Below the pieces are notes generated by a model that did not search any database, was not told where the DNA came from, and saw only the letters and a program-made list of their open reading frames with translations. From NCBI GenBank assembly GCA_005408345.1, contig SEMN01000031.1, forward strand, positions 1,831,501-1,895,500: a DNA stretch of 64,000 nucleotides. Reading direction: 5' to 3'. Positions 11,819-23,440 of the stretch are shown piece by piece (within the stretch, counting starts at the first letter, position 1; each line of letters starts with the position of its first letter). Source of the DNA: Macquaria australasica. Its lineage: Eukaryota; Chordata; Actinopteri; Centrarchiformes; Percichthyidae. The position numbers were made by a program, and so were the translations under genes.

Positions 11819-12781
11819 ACTAAAAAAAAAATTAAAACTTTGGGATCTCCATTACAATTTTAAATAATGTTCTGTGGTTTGTAAAGATGGACTCACAAGT
11901 AAAACTTAAGAGAGTCCCTTAAGAGTGGGGAAATGTCATTTCATGGCACAGAAGATTATTTTCAGGTTTAATCCACAAAATTCCAACATTTTGTAGATTT
12001 GAAGAAATCAAAACTATTTTACAGTGCATGTTTTGTATTGGACTGTCAGTATAGTTTCAGTATCAGCACAACATGTCTAAAGATAGCATCTACATTATTG
12101 TAATTATAATAATTTTCTCTGCTGCCTTTGTTAACTGAACTATAGTTTAATCATTTGTTCACATTAGTTGTTGGGTTAAGTTGAAGACATTAATCAGATT
12201 GACAAAGTGCTTAAGTCAGCTTTGTTTTCCAGTTCTCTCAATTTGAAGGAGTTTAAAGGGACATTTCTTTATTATCTGTGTGGCTGTGGCAAGTTCTAAA
12301 CCCTGTTGTTGCCATTTTAGTACCAAGGCTGGTACAGAAGGCGGTTACATTTGTAAAACATTTATCCATGGAAGAAATAAGGCTTTGTGCAGAGTTTAAA
12401 CCCAAATACAATGCATGCTGGGGAGTATGTTAATATGCACTATCTATGTTTACTTAGAGTCACAAGACTTAAAGTCAGACGAACTAAAGACTATAAGATA
12501 TGAAACACGTCTAACTAGTTGACTTGACTTGAAATTGGCAAACTTTCCCATTTGCCCTAAGTTAAACCGGCATTAATCAGTATTTTGATATTCACATTAG
12601 ACGAAACAACCCTGTAATGTGAAAAAGGTTCACTTGTGCCAGAAATGGGGAGAATTAACATTCAACTCTGCAGCTCTTTTAGCTCTACGTCTTAGTTTTA
12701 CAGCCTGCTCTTTGACTTTTTGTAACTTCGTTTGGGACCGTGCACTATTAAAGCACAATGTCAACAGACCTGATAAGGACC

Positions 12782-13075
12782 TTAAAGCAAATGTTCAGCA
12801 TCTTGGGAAATATGCTTATTCGCTTTCTTGCAGAGAGTTAGATGAGAAGCTCAAATACCACGTACATGTAAATATGAAGCTATAGCCAGCAGCTGGTTAT
12901 TTTAGCTTAGCATAAAGACTGGGAAAAGGGGTGGAGGGGGGGTGGGGGGGACAGCTAGCCTGGCTCTGTCCAAAGGTAACAAAATCCACCTGCCAGCACC
13001 TCTAAAACTCACTAATTAACACGTTTATTTTGTTTGTTTGAGGGGAGGGATTAAATGCTGGACTATTGCCCAGGA
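12782..13075. mobile_element. MITE family C (GGGATAGTT-type), truncated copy
   Basis: Starts with TTAAAGCAAATG, then CTTGGGAAATATGC, and runs through blocks shared with the copies at 35003 and 37103 (AGCTTAGCATAAAGACTGG, CTGGCTCTGTCCAAAGGTAA, CTCACTAATTAACACG). The family similarity stops near 13075. Confidence 0.6.
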
Positions 13076-13855
13076 GCAAAATGATAAAATAGTTGATTTC
13101 ACAAAAGTCTGCTTTTGACCGTTGGACCAGTGAATGATGCTGTTGGGAGCTGGTGGCATCCTCCTTGCATATCCTTCGAAACTTGAGCATCAGCCAGAGA
13201 TGTGTTTTTTCTTTAGAGGGCAAGGTAATATCAGAAGTCACTGAGGTCTTTGGGTTGTGAAACTCTTGTGAGCACAGTCCAGCGAAGCATGTGGTGACAT
13301 AAAGCCTGCGTGCCCAAGGCTATCTATCTCTTTGATTACGTGAACTCCTTTTTTTTTTTCACCCTTTGCTGTGCTCTCTCTGGAGTGTGTTTGGTAATGC
13401 TCCCTAGCAAAATGATGTCAGTATTATGCTGCTAACGTTATTATATTACACTGGATTCAAATAAGCAAGCATGACAAACTGAAACACAACACCCGCTCAC
13501 AGATAGTTACAGTAAAGTCTGCCAGATATTTAGCAGCTTTAATAAATTTGCTTATTTTTAAGAACATTTTTACCAGTGGCCTTTTTTGTGATCAACACAG
13601 GACATATTAATGAGACAAGGTTGAAAAGATCATTACTTTTAGACTTAATTTTGGTTTTGAATTACTGAATAAATAAATGCAATCACAGGACAAAACATAT
13701 TCTGCACAAGGAAAATAATTCTTGAGACATTTTCAGATGTTCTCCTTGGGAGGTTTTAAAGCTAGTACCCCAGTTGATAAGAATTTGCTGGCGTAAGGGA
13801 TTGTGTTTCAGAAATGCTTTTTCTCAAGTCACGTTGCCCCACAACATGAAGGCGA

Positions 13856-13894
13856 CCAATGGTCTCAGAGTCACGTAGACCCACTGCTATAAAG
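13856..13894 (+). promoter_or_regulatory. gatm core promoter (CCAAT and TATA boxes)
   Basis: CCAAT at 13856-13860 and TATAAAG at 13888-13894 precede the gatm start codon. Transcription should begin about 30 bases after the TATA box, near 13918, which would give a leader of roughly 65 bases. The elements are directly visible; the start site is inferred from spacing. Confidence 0.65.
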
Positions 13895-13984
13895 CCGAGG
13901 CGTCTTCATTCATGAGAGCAAACTGAGAGGTGGATCCTGCGCTGCCGTGTGATTTCACTGACACACTCACTATTACATTGGACA

Positions 13985-15574
13985 ATGCTGCGAGTCAGAT
14001 GTCTGAGAGGAGGTAGCAGGGGGGCCGAGGCTGCCCATCTGATCGGAGCTATGGTTGGTATTGTGGTGGTTTCATGTCTTTCTTTCTTTCTTTCTTCGTA
14101 CAATTTTTTTTTTTTTTTTTTTGGTAAAAAACAACAACACGTCAGTCAACGTGAATAAAGGAAATATGCTGGACATTTTCTTCACTATAGGCTTCATCTG
14201 AGCTGCTTCTTTCACTTGAGATCAGTTTAATTGATTTATTCTTTGTTTGATCAAATGTTTTTAGTTGACGAAAATACAAAAAGATTAAAAAATAAATAAA
14301 ATCTAATCGACTATTTGGGCTAAAACCACTGATTATGTCCTTAATCCAAGGATTGATATGTTTGTAATTGCTGCCAGAGCTTTTTTATTTATTTATTTTT
14401 TGTCTTTGGTCCCTGAGTGACAGTGAACAGCTGTTTGGCACAGATCCTCTCCCAAACTCAGTGACACTTGAGCTACTCCTGAGCCAGCAGAAGCCACACT
14501 ATCTGTGGAGATAACGCTTCTTAATAACACTTGTACTTCGGCACCAAACAAATTGAAGGCATTTCTCATTGATGTCTAAGGTCACTGTGTTTCTTTTATC
14601 AGCCTCCGACGTTTTACTACTTTGAATTAGCATTTTTGTAAGTGAGCTGCCAGCCACGTCATTTTTCTGACTATGTCACTTCTAATTTTACTTCATTTCT
14701 GGCGCTAAAATAAAATAAAATAATAAAACAAAAACATGCAGCAATGGTAATAACACACAGCTAGTTTTGTTTACAGCTTGTATTAATATGTACACTATCT
14801 GAAAAGGTCTATTAAATGTAAAGCATAGGCATTTTTGTATACAAAAGCCTTTCTCAGTATCTGTAATGTCACCATTACAGATACCATGCCATTTTTGTGC
14901 TGCAGAATATAAAAAGAAGTACATTTTTTCCCTCCTCAGCTTGGCCGGGCGGTGACTGGATGGGTGCAGAGGGCCTTCCAGAGCACTTCAACTGCAGCAG
15001 CTGCTCAGCCGCAGCATGCACTTGAGGAGGAACACGTTACTGAGCCTGTGCAGCAGGAATGTCCTGTCTGCAGCTATAATGAATGGGACCCTCTTGAGGA
15101 AGTGATCGTGGGCCGTGCTGAAAACGCCCATGTGCCTCCCTTCACTGTGGAAGTGAAAGTAAGCTATAATGTCAAGATGACTTCTGTGAAACATGCAGAT
15201 CACGTAATGTCCATGTGTGGGACGCTGCTGTGGAGGTTTCCTACCAATAGAGCACCAAATCTGTAAAATGATACCTAAATTGAATTGTGAGGCAATGAGA
15301 TTAACTCCATGTTGTCATATTATAAACCTCTCAACAGGCTAACACATATGAGAAGTATTGGCCCTTCTACCAGAAGTATGGGGGCCAGGCTTTTCCTGCG
15401 GACCACTTGAAAAAAGCTGTCGCCGAGATTGAAGAAATGTGCAATATTCTGCGTAACGAGGGCGTCAATGTGAGGAGGCCAGAACCCATCGACTGGTCCC
15501 TGGAATACAAAACTCCAGACTTCACATCATCAGGTAAAAAAATAGACAAAGCAGAGGTATTACTCACTGATAAG

Positions 15575-15612
<38 letters not shown>

Positions 15613-17859
15613 TATACACACATATATATATAATAAGTGTAATAAGTGTAAGACACCAGTCTTACACACAAAAGTACTGTAGTCCAGTACAGTTTTGAGG
15701 TCCTTTACTTTATGCTACTTTATACTTCTACTCCACTACATTTCAGAGTGAAATATTGTACTTTTTACTTTAAACATATGATCAGTTTATGAAATATGAT
15801 GCATCTTTATAGATTAAAGTATGCAAAAGTATATATAGCTGATATATAGCTCATTTTAAAATGAGCTTATTTTCAACCAGCTACAACATTAAAGTACTGT
15901 TTACGTGTTAATGCATCAATAATAATGGTTCAATGATATCATGATATAACACTGACAGGGCCTATTCTGCCTAACAAGTACTTTTACTTTTGATACTTTA
16001 GGTACATTTAGCTAATAACACTTCTGTATGCAAGACTTTTACTTGTAATTGAGTATTTCTATAGTGTAATGCTACTTTTACTTAAGTGAATGATCTGAAT
16101 ACTTCTCCCATTTATCTGTGTATGATTTAACAGTGTTAAAGCGTCACATTGTATTTTTTTTAATAAAATATTCTGTGTAAGCTAATCATGTATTGTTGAA
16201 TCTGTTGTAGGCATGTATGCTGCCATGCCCAGAGACATCCTTATGGTCGTGGGAAATGAGATTATTGAGGCTCCAATGGCCTGGAGGGCTCGCTTCTTTG
16301 AGTACCGAGCCTACAGGCCTTTGATCAAGGAGTACTTCACAAAAGGTGCTAAATGGACCACTGCTCCTAAACCTACTATGGCTGATGATCTGTATGATCA
16401 GGTGAGGGCTTATCTTGAAGGAAGAGCTGAAAATATTTATTTAACTTCAACACAAAGTTGTTTAGCTTCTTCGTATCACCTCTGAACCTCTTTTCCACGA
16501 GCTGTTTATTACACTGTACGAGGAAAGAGACTGTCCTTTACTGCCTAAGCGCTGGAGTGTAAATCATTATTGCGTGGTGTCATTCAGGACTACCCCATCC
16601 GCACAGTAGAGGACAGACACAAGCTGGCCGCCGAGGGGAAGTTTGTGACCACAGAGCACGAGCCCTGCTTCGATGCTGCTGATTTCATCCGGGCTGGGAG
16701 GGATCTTTTTGTCCAGAGGAGTCAGGTGTGAAGGCTGTTAAACTGTGACTTTTCTTAAAGCACCCCCAGGGGCAAATTCACTCTTGTCCAACAGTCTTTT
16801 GCTTAAATGTAAGTCACATGCAGAGCAACGTGCAATGTGCACAGTGAGATTAGATAAAGCAACATTTTGCTACTGCTAAACTAAAGGTCTCTGTGTGCTG
16901 TGTGAACACCAGTTTACCATTTATTTATTCAAAAACTAAGTCGCCTACATATTAAGAATTTGCATCTGAATATACAGCACGAGTAACTCCCTCAAACTTC
17001 TTCTGCTGTTTTTGTTGCAGGTTACAAACTACATGGGAATTGAGTGGATGCGTCGCCATCTGGCCCCGGACTACAAGATCCACATAATCTCATTCAAGGA
17101 CCCCAACCCCATGCACATCGATGCCACTTTTAACATCGTCGGGCCAGGACTGGTGCTGTCAAACCCTGATCGCCCATGTCACCAGGTACTGTAAGACAGG
17201 GAAGGCTCACAGCGTCCTGTGCTTCCCTCTTATGGACTACTTATGGATACTTTAACTTGGTTTGATGTTCACCACATTGCTCTCTGGCCCTCAATCTCAG
17301 ATTGACATGTTCAAGAAGGCTGGCTGGACTATTGTGAAACCTCCAACACCTCTGATTCCTGATGGTGGGTACTTCAACTAAAACTTATCTTCTCTTACGT
17401 AAGCAAAAGATTTTGAATTTTTACTGATTAAAAAAAAGACACTCTCTCCCTTTCTGTATGTAGACCACCCACTGTGGATGTCCTCCAAATGGCTGTCCAT
17501 GAACGTCCTGATGCTGGATGCGAAGCGTGTGATGGTTGACGCCAATGAAAACACCATTCAAAAAATGTTTGAGCGTCTCGGTGAGTTCACATATTGAAGT
17601 TATTCCAGCTTATTTATGCATCATTTTACATCCTTTGAGATTCATTTCAACAGATATTTTGATATTCCAGTCCGTCTATGAGAGTTATTTTCAGAAAATA
17701 AGGCTTCTATGCTGCGTAATGATGCTTGAATGTGTTTTTCTTGCAGGTATCAAGACCATAAAGGTGAACATTCGCCATGCCAACTCCCTGGGTGGTGGCT
17801 TCCACTGCTGGACAACCGATGTCCGCCGTCGTGGTACCCTGCAGTCCTACTTCCACTAG
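13985..17859 (+). CDS. gatm: Glycine amidinotransferase (AGAT), mitochondrial
   Basis: Nine exons with GT-AG borders: 13985-14053, 14940-15158, 15338-15533, 16211-16401, 16588-16725, 17021-17185, 17301-17364, 17464-17580, 17747-17859 (TAG). They encode 423 residues, the same length as the human enzyme. It transfers the amidino group of arginine to glycine, giving guanidinoacetate and ornithine, the first and rate-limiting step of creatine synthesis. It acts in the mitochondrial intermembrane space. The catalytic triad is present at the known positions: Asp254 (CFDAADFIRAGRD), His303 (NPMHIDATF) and Cys407 (GGGFHCW). Residues 1-38 are the arginine-rich presequence, whose first 16 residues equal the human protein as I recall it. 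Transcription is probably driven by the TATA/CCAAT promoter just upstream. The exon 1 donor (ATG followed by gttggt) is weak, but the protein alignment supports it. Confidence 0.97.
15578..15632. repeat. (TA)n microsatellite in gatm intron 3
   Basis: A run of about 27 TA units with a few interruptions, about 45 bases after exon 3 and adjoining a hAT-like element. Confidence 0.9.
15660..16112 (-). mobile_element. hAT-like MITE family A, minus-strand copy
   Basis: Contains the family blocks in reverse: TACTTCTACTCCACTACATTTCAG near 15720-15745, and TACTTTTACTTAAGTGAATGATCTGAATACTTCT near 16075-16110. The terminal CAGTG bases are degraded. It fills most of gatm intron 3. Confidence 0.65.
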
Positions 17860-17899
17860 CCTTGCCAGAAATAGGCAGTTTTTATTGAGCTTTGAAGAT

Positions 17900-17905
17900 T
17901 AAAGC
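17900..17905 (+). terminator. gatm proximal polyadenylation signal (ATTAAA)
   Basis: ATTAAA about 40 bases after the stop codon. It could give a very short 3' UTR. Confidence 0.4.
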
Positions 17906-18815
17906 CTCAGTCCTGAATCTTAATACCACTGTAATTGTTAAATCTTTATTGCATGTACACACAGGTTGGTGAAGGGTGGAGCTTTGGGATATAAAAATCT
18001 ACTGTTTCAAACTTTATCTTAAAAAGTATACACATTTGAAATTTGCGTGTTTGGGTGTCACCTGCTGCAACTCAAAGTCAAACCCATGAACAGTATATTC
18101 TTCTAACCAGCATGAAACAAACTAATAATGGGGCAATCTTATCATGACGGGTGGCACTTTTTCTGGATTGGGTCTTGATGGCCTAAATGAACATTTATGA
18201 ATTGTTTTGATTTGACATTGCTGTGCATCAAAGTGCCTTTGCAAACAGCTCTGTTCAGAGATATATAGCGACAAATGAACATCACTATACTTCAATCAGT
18301 AATCTCAATATTAACTGCATTTCTGGCCTGGCTATTGTGAAGCTGAATTGTTTATGGCTCATAGATCTTAAAGCCATAACTTTGAGGACAAGGTACAATT
18401 TGGTATGTGAAAGTCATCAAACGAGGGCACAGGAGGAGAGACGCTACCTCCTCATGAAAAGTCAGAAACCATCATTTGATCTTTTTCCAAAGTTTTTTTT
18501 TTATTTAAAGAAATGTATAAAACTTGTTACGTAGGTCATTAAACCATATTAATTTCTTATCGCTAGTATATTATTTTGTAAAGATTTTAAATTGATTGAA
18601 CAGACAAAGTTCTATTTATATTTTTCATACTCTTTATTGGATTTCCCGACAATTAGTGTTTTTATATATTTACTTTAAAAATATGCGGTCCATATCAGAT
18701 ATTGTATACCTTTTGCCTCTGCTGTTTTCTCCTATTGCAAATCTGGGCCAGTTATATGCTACTAGTCATTCTCACTGCTTGGCTGCTTTTGTGTGCAAGG
18801 GAAAAATGCCTAAAG

Positions 18816-18821
18816 AATAAA
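18816..18821 (+). terminator. gatm distal polyadenylation signal (AATAAA)
   Basis: Canonical AATAAA followed by a GT-rich stretch (GGTGTTTTGTTGTG), about 960 bases after the stop. This gives a 3' UTR of about 1 kb, in line with what is usual for GATM. The intervening sequence contains no exon. Confidence 0.6.
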
Positions 18822-19121
18822 AGGTGTTTTGTTGTGAAGATTTGTGTTTTATGATTCCCTAGTTTGCTGCATATGGATATAAGATGTTTACCTCCTCAAG
18901 TCTGCCTTGATATTTCTTTTGAAACAATGAATTCAAGGGAAGTTATGGCTCAACAGAGGAATGCAAGTGATGATTTGTGTTATGTAACATTATTAAATGT
19001 AATTAAAAAGAGTTGTGCATCATTATTGTGACTGTGAATTGTCATTTGATTATATTGTTTGTTATATTTAGCACATTTGTTTTTGTTAACCTTTAATCCA
19101 TCATCACTGAGATCTTTCACT

Positions 19122-19590
19122 TAGGTAAAAGTATCAACACTACAAGTTAAAAATACTTCATTACAAGAAAAAAAAGCCATGAAATCAAAGGTTTTACTTA
19201 AGTTAATATACAGGAGTATTATCAGCAAAATGTACTTAAAGTATCAAAAGTAAAAGTACTCATTACACATAGTGGCTCCTTTCATAGTATTATTATATTA
19301 CTAATGCAATAACGTGTTAGCAGCATTTTAATATTATCAAGGTGGAGTTTTTAACTACTTAATATATTGTTAAGTAGTTTTATCTATAACACTACATTAT
19401 ATTTTAGAAGTTGGTCATATATTTTGGTTGAAACTTTTAATCATGAAAAGTAACTTGTAACTAAAGTTGTCAAATAAATGTGAAGCAAAAAGTCCAATAT
19501 TTCCCTGTGAAATGTAACGGAGTAGAAGTATAAAGTAGCATAATATAGAAATACTTACGTAAAGTACAAATACATTAAAATTGTACTAAA
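19122..19590 (+). mobile_element. hAT-like MITE family A, plus-strand copy
   Basis: Shares the series AGTATCAAAAGTAAAAGTACTCATTA, CTAATGCAATAACGTGTTAGCAGCATTTTA and GGAGTAGAAGTATAAAGTAGCATAA with the complete copy at 50728. Both terminal repeats are eroded. Confidence 0.65.
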
Positions 19591-22157
19591 GAGATATATG
19601 AGCTCACCAATCCCCTTTATGTGCAGACTCCTAATTGACAGCAGATTTTAGAGTTCAGATCTGTGATAAGAGATATTAGTTTTTTAGATTAGATAGTTGC
19701 TATTTTAAATTTGGGTCTATTTGTAACTTTTAGTCTATTTAACATTTTGTGGTCTACATACTGATGCTTCATTATAACAGCAAAATTTTAGTCTATTTTA
19801 AATTTTGTGGTCAATTTAGTATTGACGTCTTATTGTAACAGCAAAATAATTCAGTGTTTTTAATGACAATTATCTTTATGAATCTGTGTTAATGCTGAGA
19901 GGTCAGTAAACTATAAAATATAATTACATCCCATTGCTGAATACAGCACATTCAGTTGAATAAGGTAGGCCATTGAGAGTCACACAAACCTGCGAACCTG
20001 GGATCCATTCACCTGGTTGATAAATGGCACCACATGTAACACCTTGATGTTTGCAAACATTAACCAGGCTGAGGTGTCAGTGCAGGGGAAATATTGCATC
20101 ATATATTATATCATGTTAACTGGACTACTGCCACTGCAAATATAAATGGACTTTACTGTAAAGATAAAAAGAAAATTAACTGCTTTATTTATTTACTACT
20201 TTTGGTTAAGCTGAAGGCAGAGTCTTGGTAACTATTGCTTTATTTAGTGATTATCTGGAAAAGTATAGTCTGTGTGGTTATGTAAAATGAATGGCTAGTG
20301 TGTGGTCAGAGGCAATTAAAGTGCAAAAACTTCTATTTTAATACAGTATAAACTTAATTTATGAGGTGAAAGGTCAGTCAGGTGAAACTCTGACTAAATT
20401 GATTTATTCTTTTGGATAATAAAGTTAACTTTGATTTTGGTTTCTTCTCTTTTTAATTCTCTGTAGTAACTAATAGTAATTCATGCAGCTTATAGGAGAT
20501 TGTTAAATAGTGTAGTGTACTTTATGAGAACTACTTTTGACGGTCTCAGTATTTTAACGTTTGAAGCCTGCAAGACAATATATTAGATTTGAAGAAAAGG
20601 CATTGAAACTGTGAGAAAATTAGTGCAACAGCCTGTAGATGTCTGCATTCTGTTTCCATCTAGTGGTGAGAATTACACATCGCACTCAGAAGTTTATTGA
20701 ACAATTGGACATAAAGTTTCTGAATGACACAATAAAACAATGATGTTGCTGTGTCATACACTTTAGGTCATCAAAGTGAATTCAGCTGAATACAATGGAA
20801 AAGAAGTCATGACTTAAATATGAACATTTAATGTAACATTTCAGCATATGAAATTGTTTTCCTCAGTGTACAAGTCATTTAATAGATTACATTTACACTG
20901 AGGCAGCAACATACTGAAGGCATCCACATACAAGACAACATCCTAAAGATTATAGATAGATTATGAAAGTTTGCACCCAACAAAATCTGTCAACTCAAAC
21001 TCTCAACACTTTGTCCAAACCATCATTTTCAGCTTGATCCCTGCCACTCACTTTGTCACTGTCCTCCCCAGTCATAGTCCCAAGTCGTCATCTTTAGCCT
21101 GGATCTGTAGTGGTGGTGGGGGTCGTCTTATAATCCAAAAGACCAGATTTGCCCTCCATAACCTGCTGGTGATTTAAACTCCTTCACATTAAATCTAAAT
21201 GCCTTCTTTACTCTCTCTTGAACTTTAAAATGTTTCCATCTTTATGGTCGGTTGTTATTTGATTTCTTTTCTCAGCACTGCACTCACACGACCTTTTGAG
21301 AGCATCACTTTAAACTAAAGCCATACTACTGTAGTGTCTTCTCAAGTGTGGCCAAAGGTGCACACTTAAAACCTTAAAAGACTGATTTGTGACAAACTAC
21401 TTGAGGATTGATCCGATTGTGCTGTTAGAGGAGTAGGCTACATTTTAAGCAAATCTAATTAACCTTTTTCTGACCCCACCGTGACACCATATGACTTCAA
21501 TGGGACCAAACTGTTTGCTACCAGTAGACACATCCTGACTATGTGTGGCTCTCTGACATTCAGCACAAGCACGCAGCCTATTAAAACTGCTTCACCTTTG
21601 TCACAATGTGGCTTGGATCAGTCTCTGCAGGGTGAATGCTATCAGGCTACAGCTGCGGCCTGTGACGAGGCCTGTGGCTGCCTCCTGCACTGATAAATCA
21701 CATTCAGAATCACACTCTGGACTGAAGGCGACCATGTGTCAGGACAGGTTCACTTGAAGCCAAGTCGCTTCTCTTCACAGCTGTTCAGTCGTACCTCGTT
21801 TTTTTCCACCCCTGCTTCTATGTAGTCTTCCGCAGATGGATTGCTTGTTTGTACAGCTGCCTACTTGCGCAATACTGCAGCTGCCTCAACAACTGTCTTC
21901 AAACAGGAGAATTGATTGGGATCTGGTAATGATCAGGCTTCAATGTCTGCAGGAAAACAGCAGTCATCCTCTTGAATTCTCCTGACGAAGGATGACTTTA
22001 TAGTCTGAATTAAGTCCAGAACATTCAGCCAGAGAGGATCCACATGTTCAAGTCTCTGGTAGCTGAGCATTTAGAGGGTATATCAATAAAGGTGTCTCAG
22101 AGAATGTGCAGAAAAGTTAATTTTTCATCCACACTGGAGCAAACAATGGTACGTGTA

Positions 22158-22420
22158 AGATAAACTTTATTGATCCCATGCAGGGAAATTGAAGTGCTAC
22201 AGCATCAAAGTACAAGAACAGATTGCTAGATAAGTAACTTTAAAAAAACTAGAATACTTTATACATTATAAACGTCTACTACTGAATAAAGTGAAGCATG
22301 AACAACAAACAAAATAAAAGGTATTAAATACTATTTACAGCAAAATAAACAATAACTTAAGTAGTGGATTGAGACAAAAATGGTCACAAATAAAGTGGGG
22401 AGACAGGGAAGTTGACATAA
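22158..22420 (-). repeat. LINE-tail-like dispersed repeat (TTTATTGATCCC type)
   Basis: Begins AAACTTTATTGATCCCATGCAGGGAAATT, a common teleost repeat end, usually the 3' tail of a non-LTR retrotransposon or a SINE that copies it, here in minus orientation. The rest is AT-rich with no coding frame. Confidence 0.5.
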
Positions 22421-23142
22421 AACGTTAAATACAAAAATTGAATCAGAAACTGCACGGGTGATGGGTGAAGTGTCTTGTGTCTGCAGATAGCAGGTTTAGC
22501 AGCTGAAAATACAGTCATTGCACTTGCAGCAGCAAAAACAAAAAGTGTATAAGGTGTTTGTCTTAGAGGAGAACAGCTGATCGATGTGATTGACTTATAG
22601 GCCAGTAGTTGTTTTGGTCTGCTGAGTAAGAACAATTGTGATTGAACAGTCCAACAGCAAAGTGTATACAAACAATAGTGGTTATTTGGCGTCTCATCAC
22701 TGGAAATTGTGAACAAGTGACGGTAAAATTGTGCTTTTCTAATGTTTTACCTGCTTTACCATGGCATAGAAAGCGGGCATTTTCCTTTCAAAGTGGTTAT
22801 GGTTATTATGGGGGAGGGGGAGAACAAACAAGCTAATCCACTACAGAGGTTGGTACATTTTTCCTGTGGTGGCTTGAACGTCAATCTTTCCACGATCTCA
22901 GTAACTCCATCTTTTTTCAAAACTGTCCAATGTAATAACCATCCTTTTGACTCACTGTGTAAACTCCTTAAATCTTAATCAACCAGAAGGAGGCTGGAGA
23001 TTCTTTTGTTGCACCTTTTCACTTTGATGCTAGAATGACATAAAATATAGCACCTTTCAAAATAATGTAACAGTAGTCACACTGATGATTGTATACTTGT
23101 ATGTGGATGCCTACATCATAAATAATAAGACCTACTTATTAA

Positions 23143-23440
23143 AGGGCCACTCCAGTGATTTAGTATTGCACTTTCATAAAGTTGGAGGGACCTGTAAAAC
23201 TCATATCCAGAAACCCTGGATCCTACATTTCCCAAAATGCAGCCAAAAATAGCTTTTTGTTAGACCTCTTCTGTCTGGTAAATGCCCGCATCTTTCAAAC
23301 CCCAGGCACCCAGTTTTTAATGAAGGCTTTCTGTTATTAATTTGTAGCCTCCAAGACTTCCCTCCGGGACTTGACAAAGTGTCAAGTAAGATATTTAACA
23401 ACTGTTTTCACAGGCTGGACAGAACTAACCATGACGGGTA
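23143..23440. mobile_element. MITE family B, truncated copy
   Basis: After TTAA (23139-23142) it starts AGGGCCACTCCAGTGATTT. It contains the ATCCTACATTTCCCAAAATGC block also present, in the opposite orientation, in the copies at 26839 and 41683. No matching right end found. Confidence 0.55.

Larger units (their letters stand above)
10661..13855. other. Head-to-head intergenic region between slc27a2 and gatm
   Basis: About 3.2 kb. It should hold the slc27a2 promoter and any untranslated exon. A GC box (GGGGCGG) at 10722-10728 is the only promoter-like motif near the start exon. The rest holds a hAT fragment (about 11380-11490), a 34-base tandem duplication (11751-11818) and a TTAA-type MITE (12782-13075). 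I found no further gene. Confidence 0.5.
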
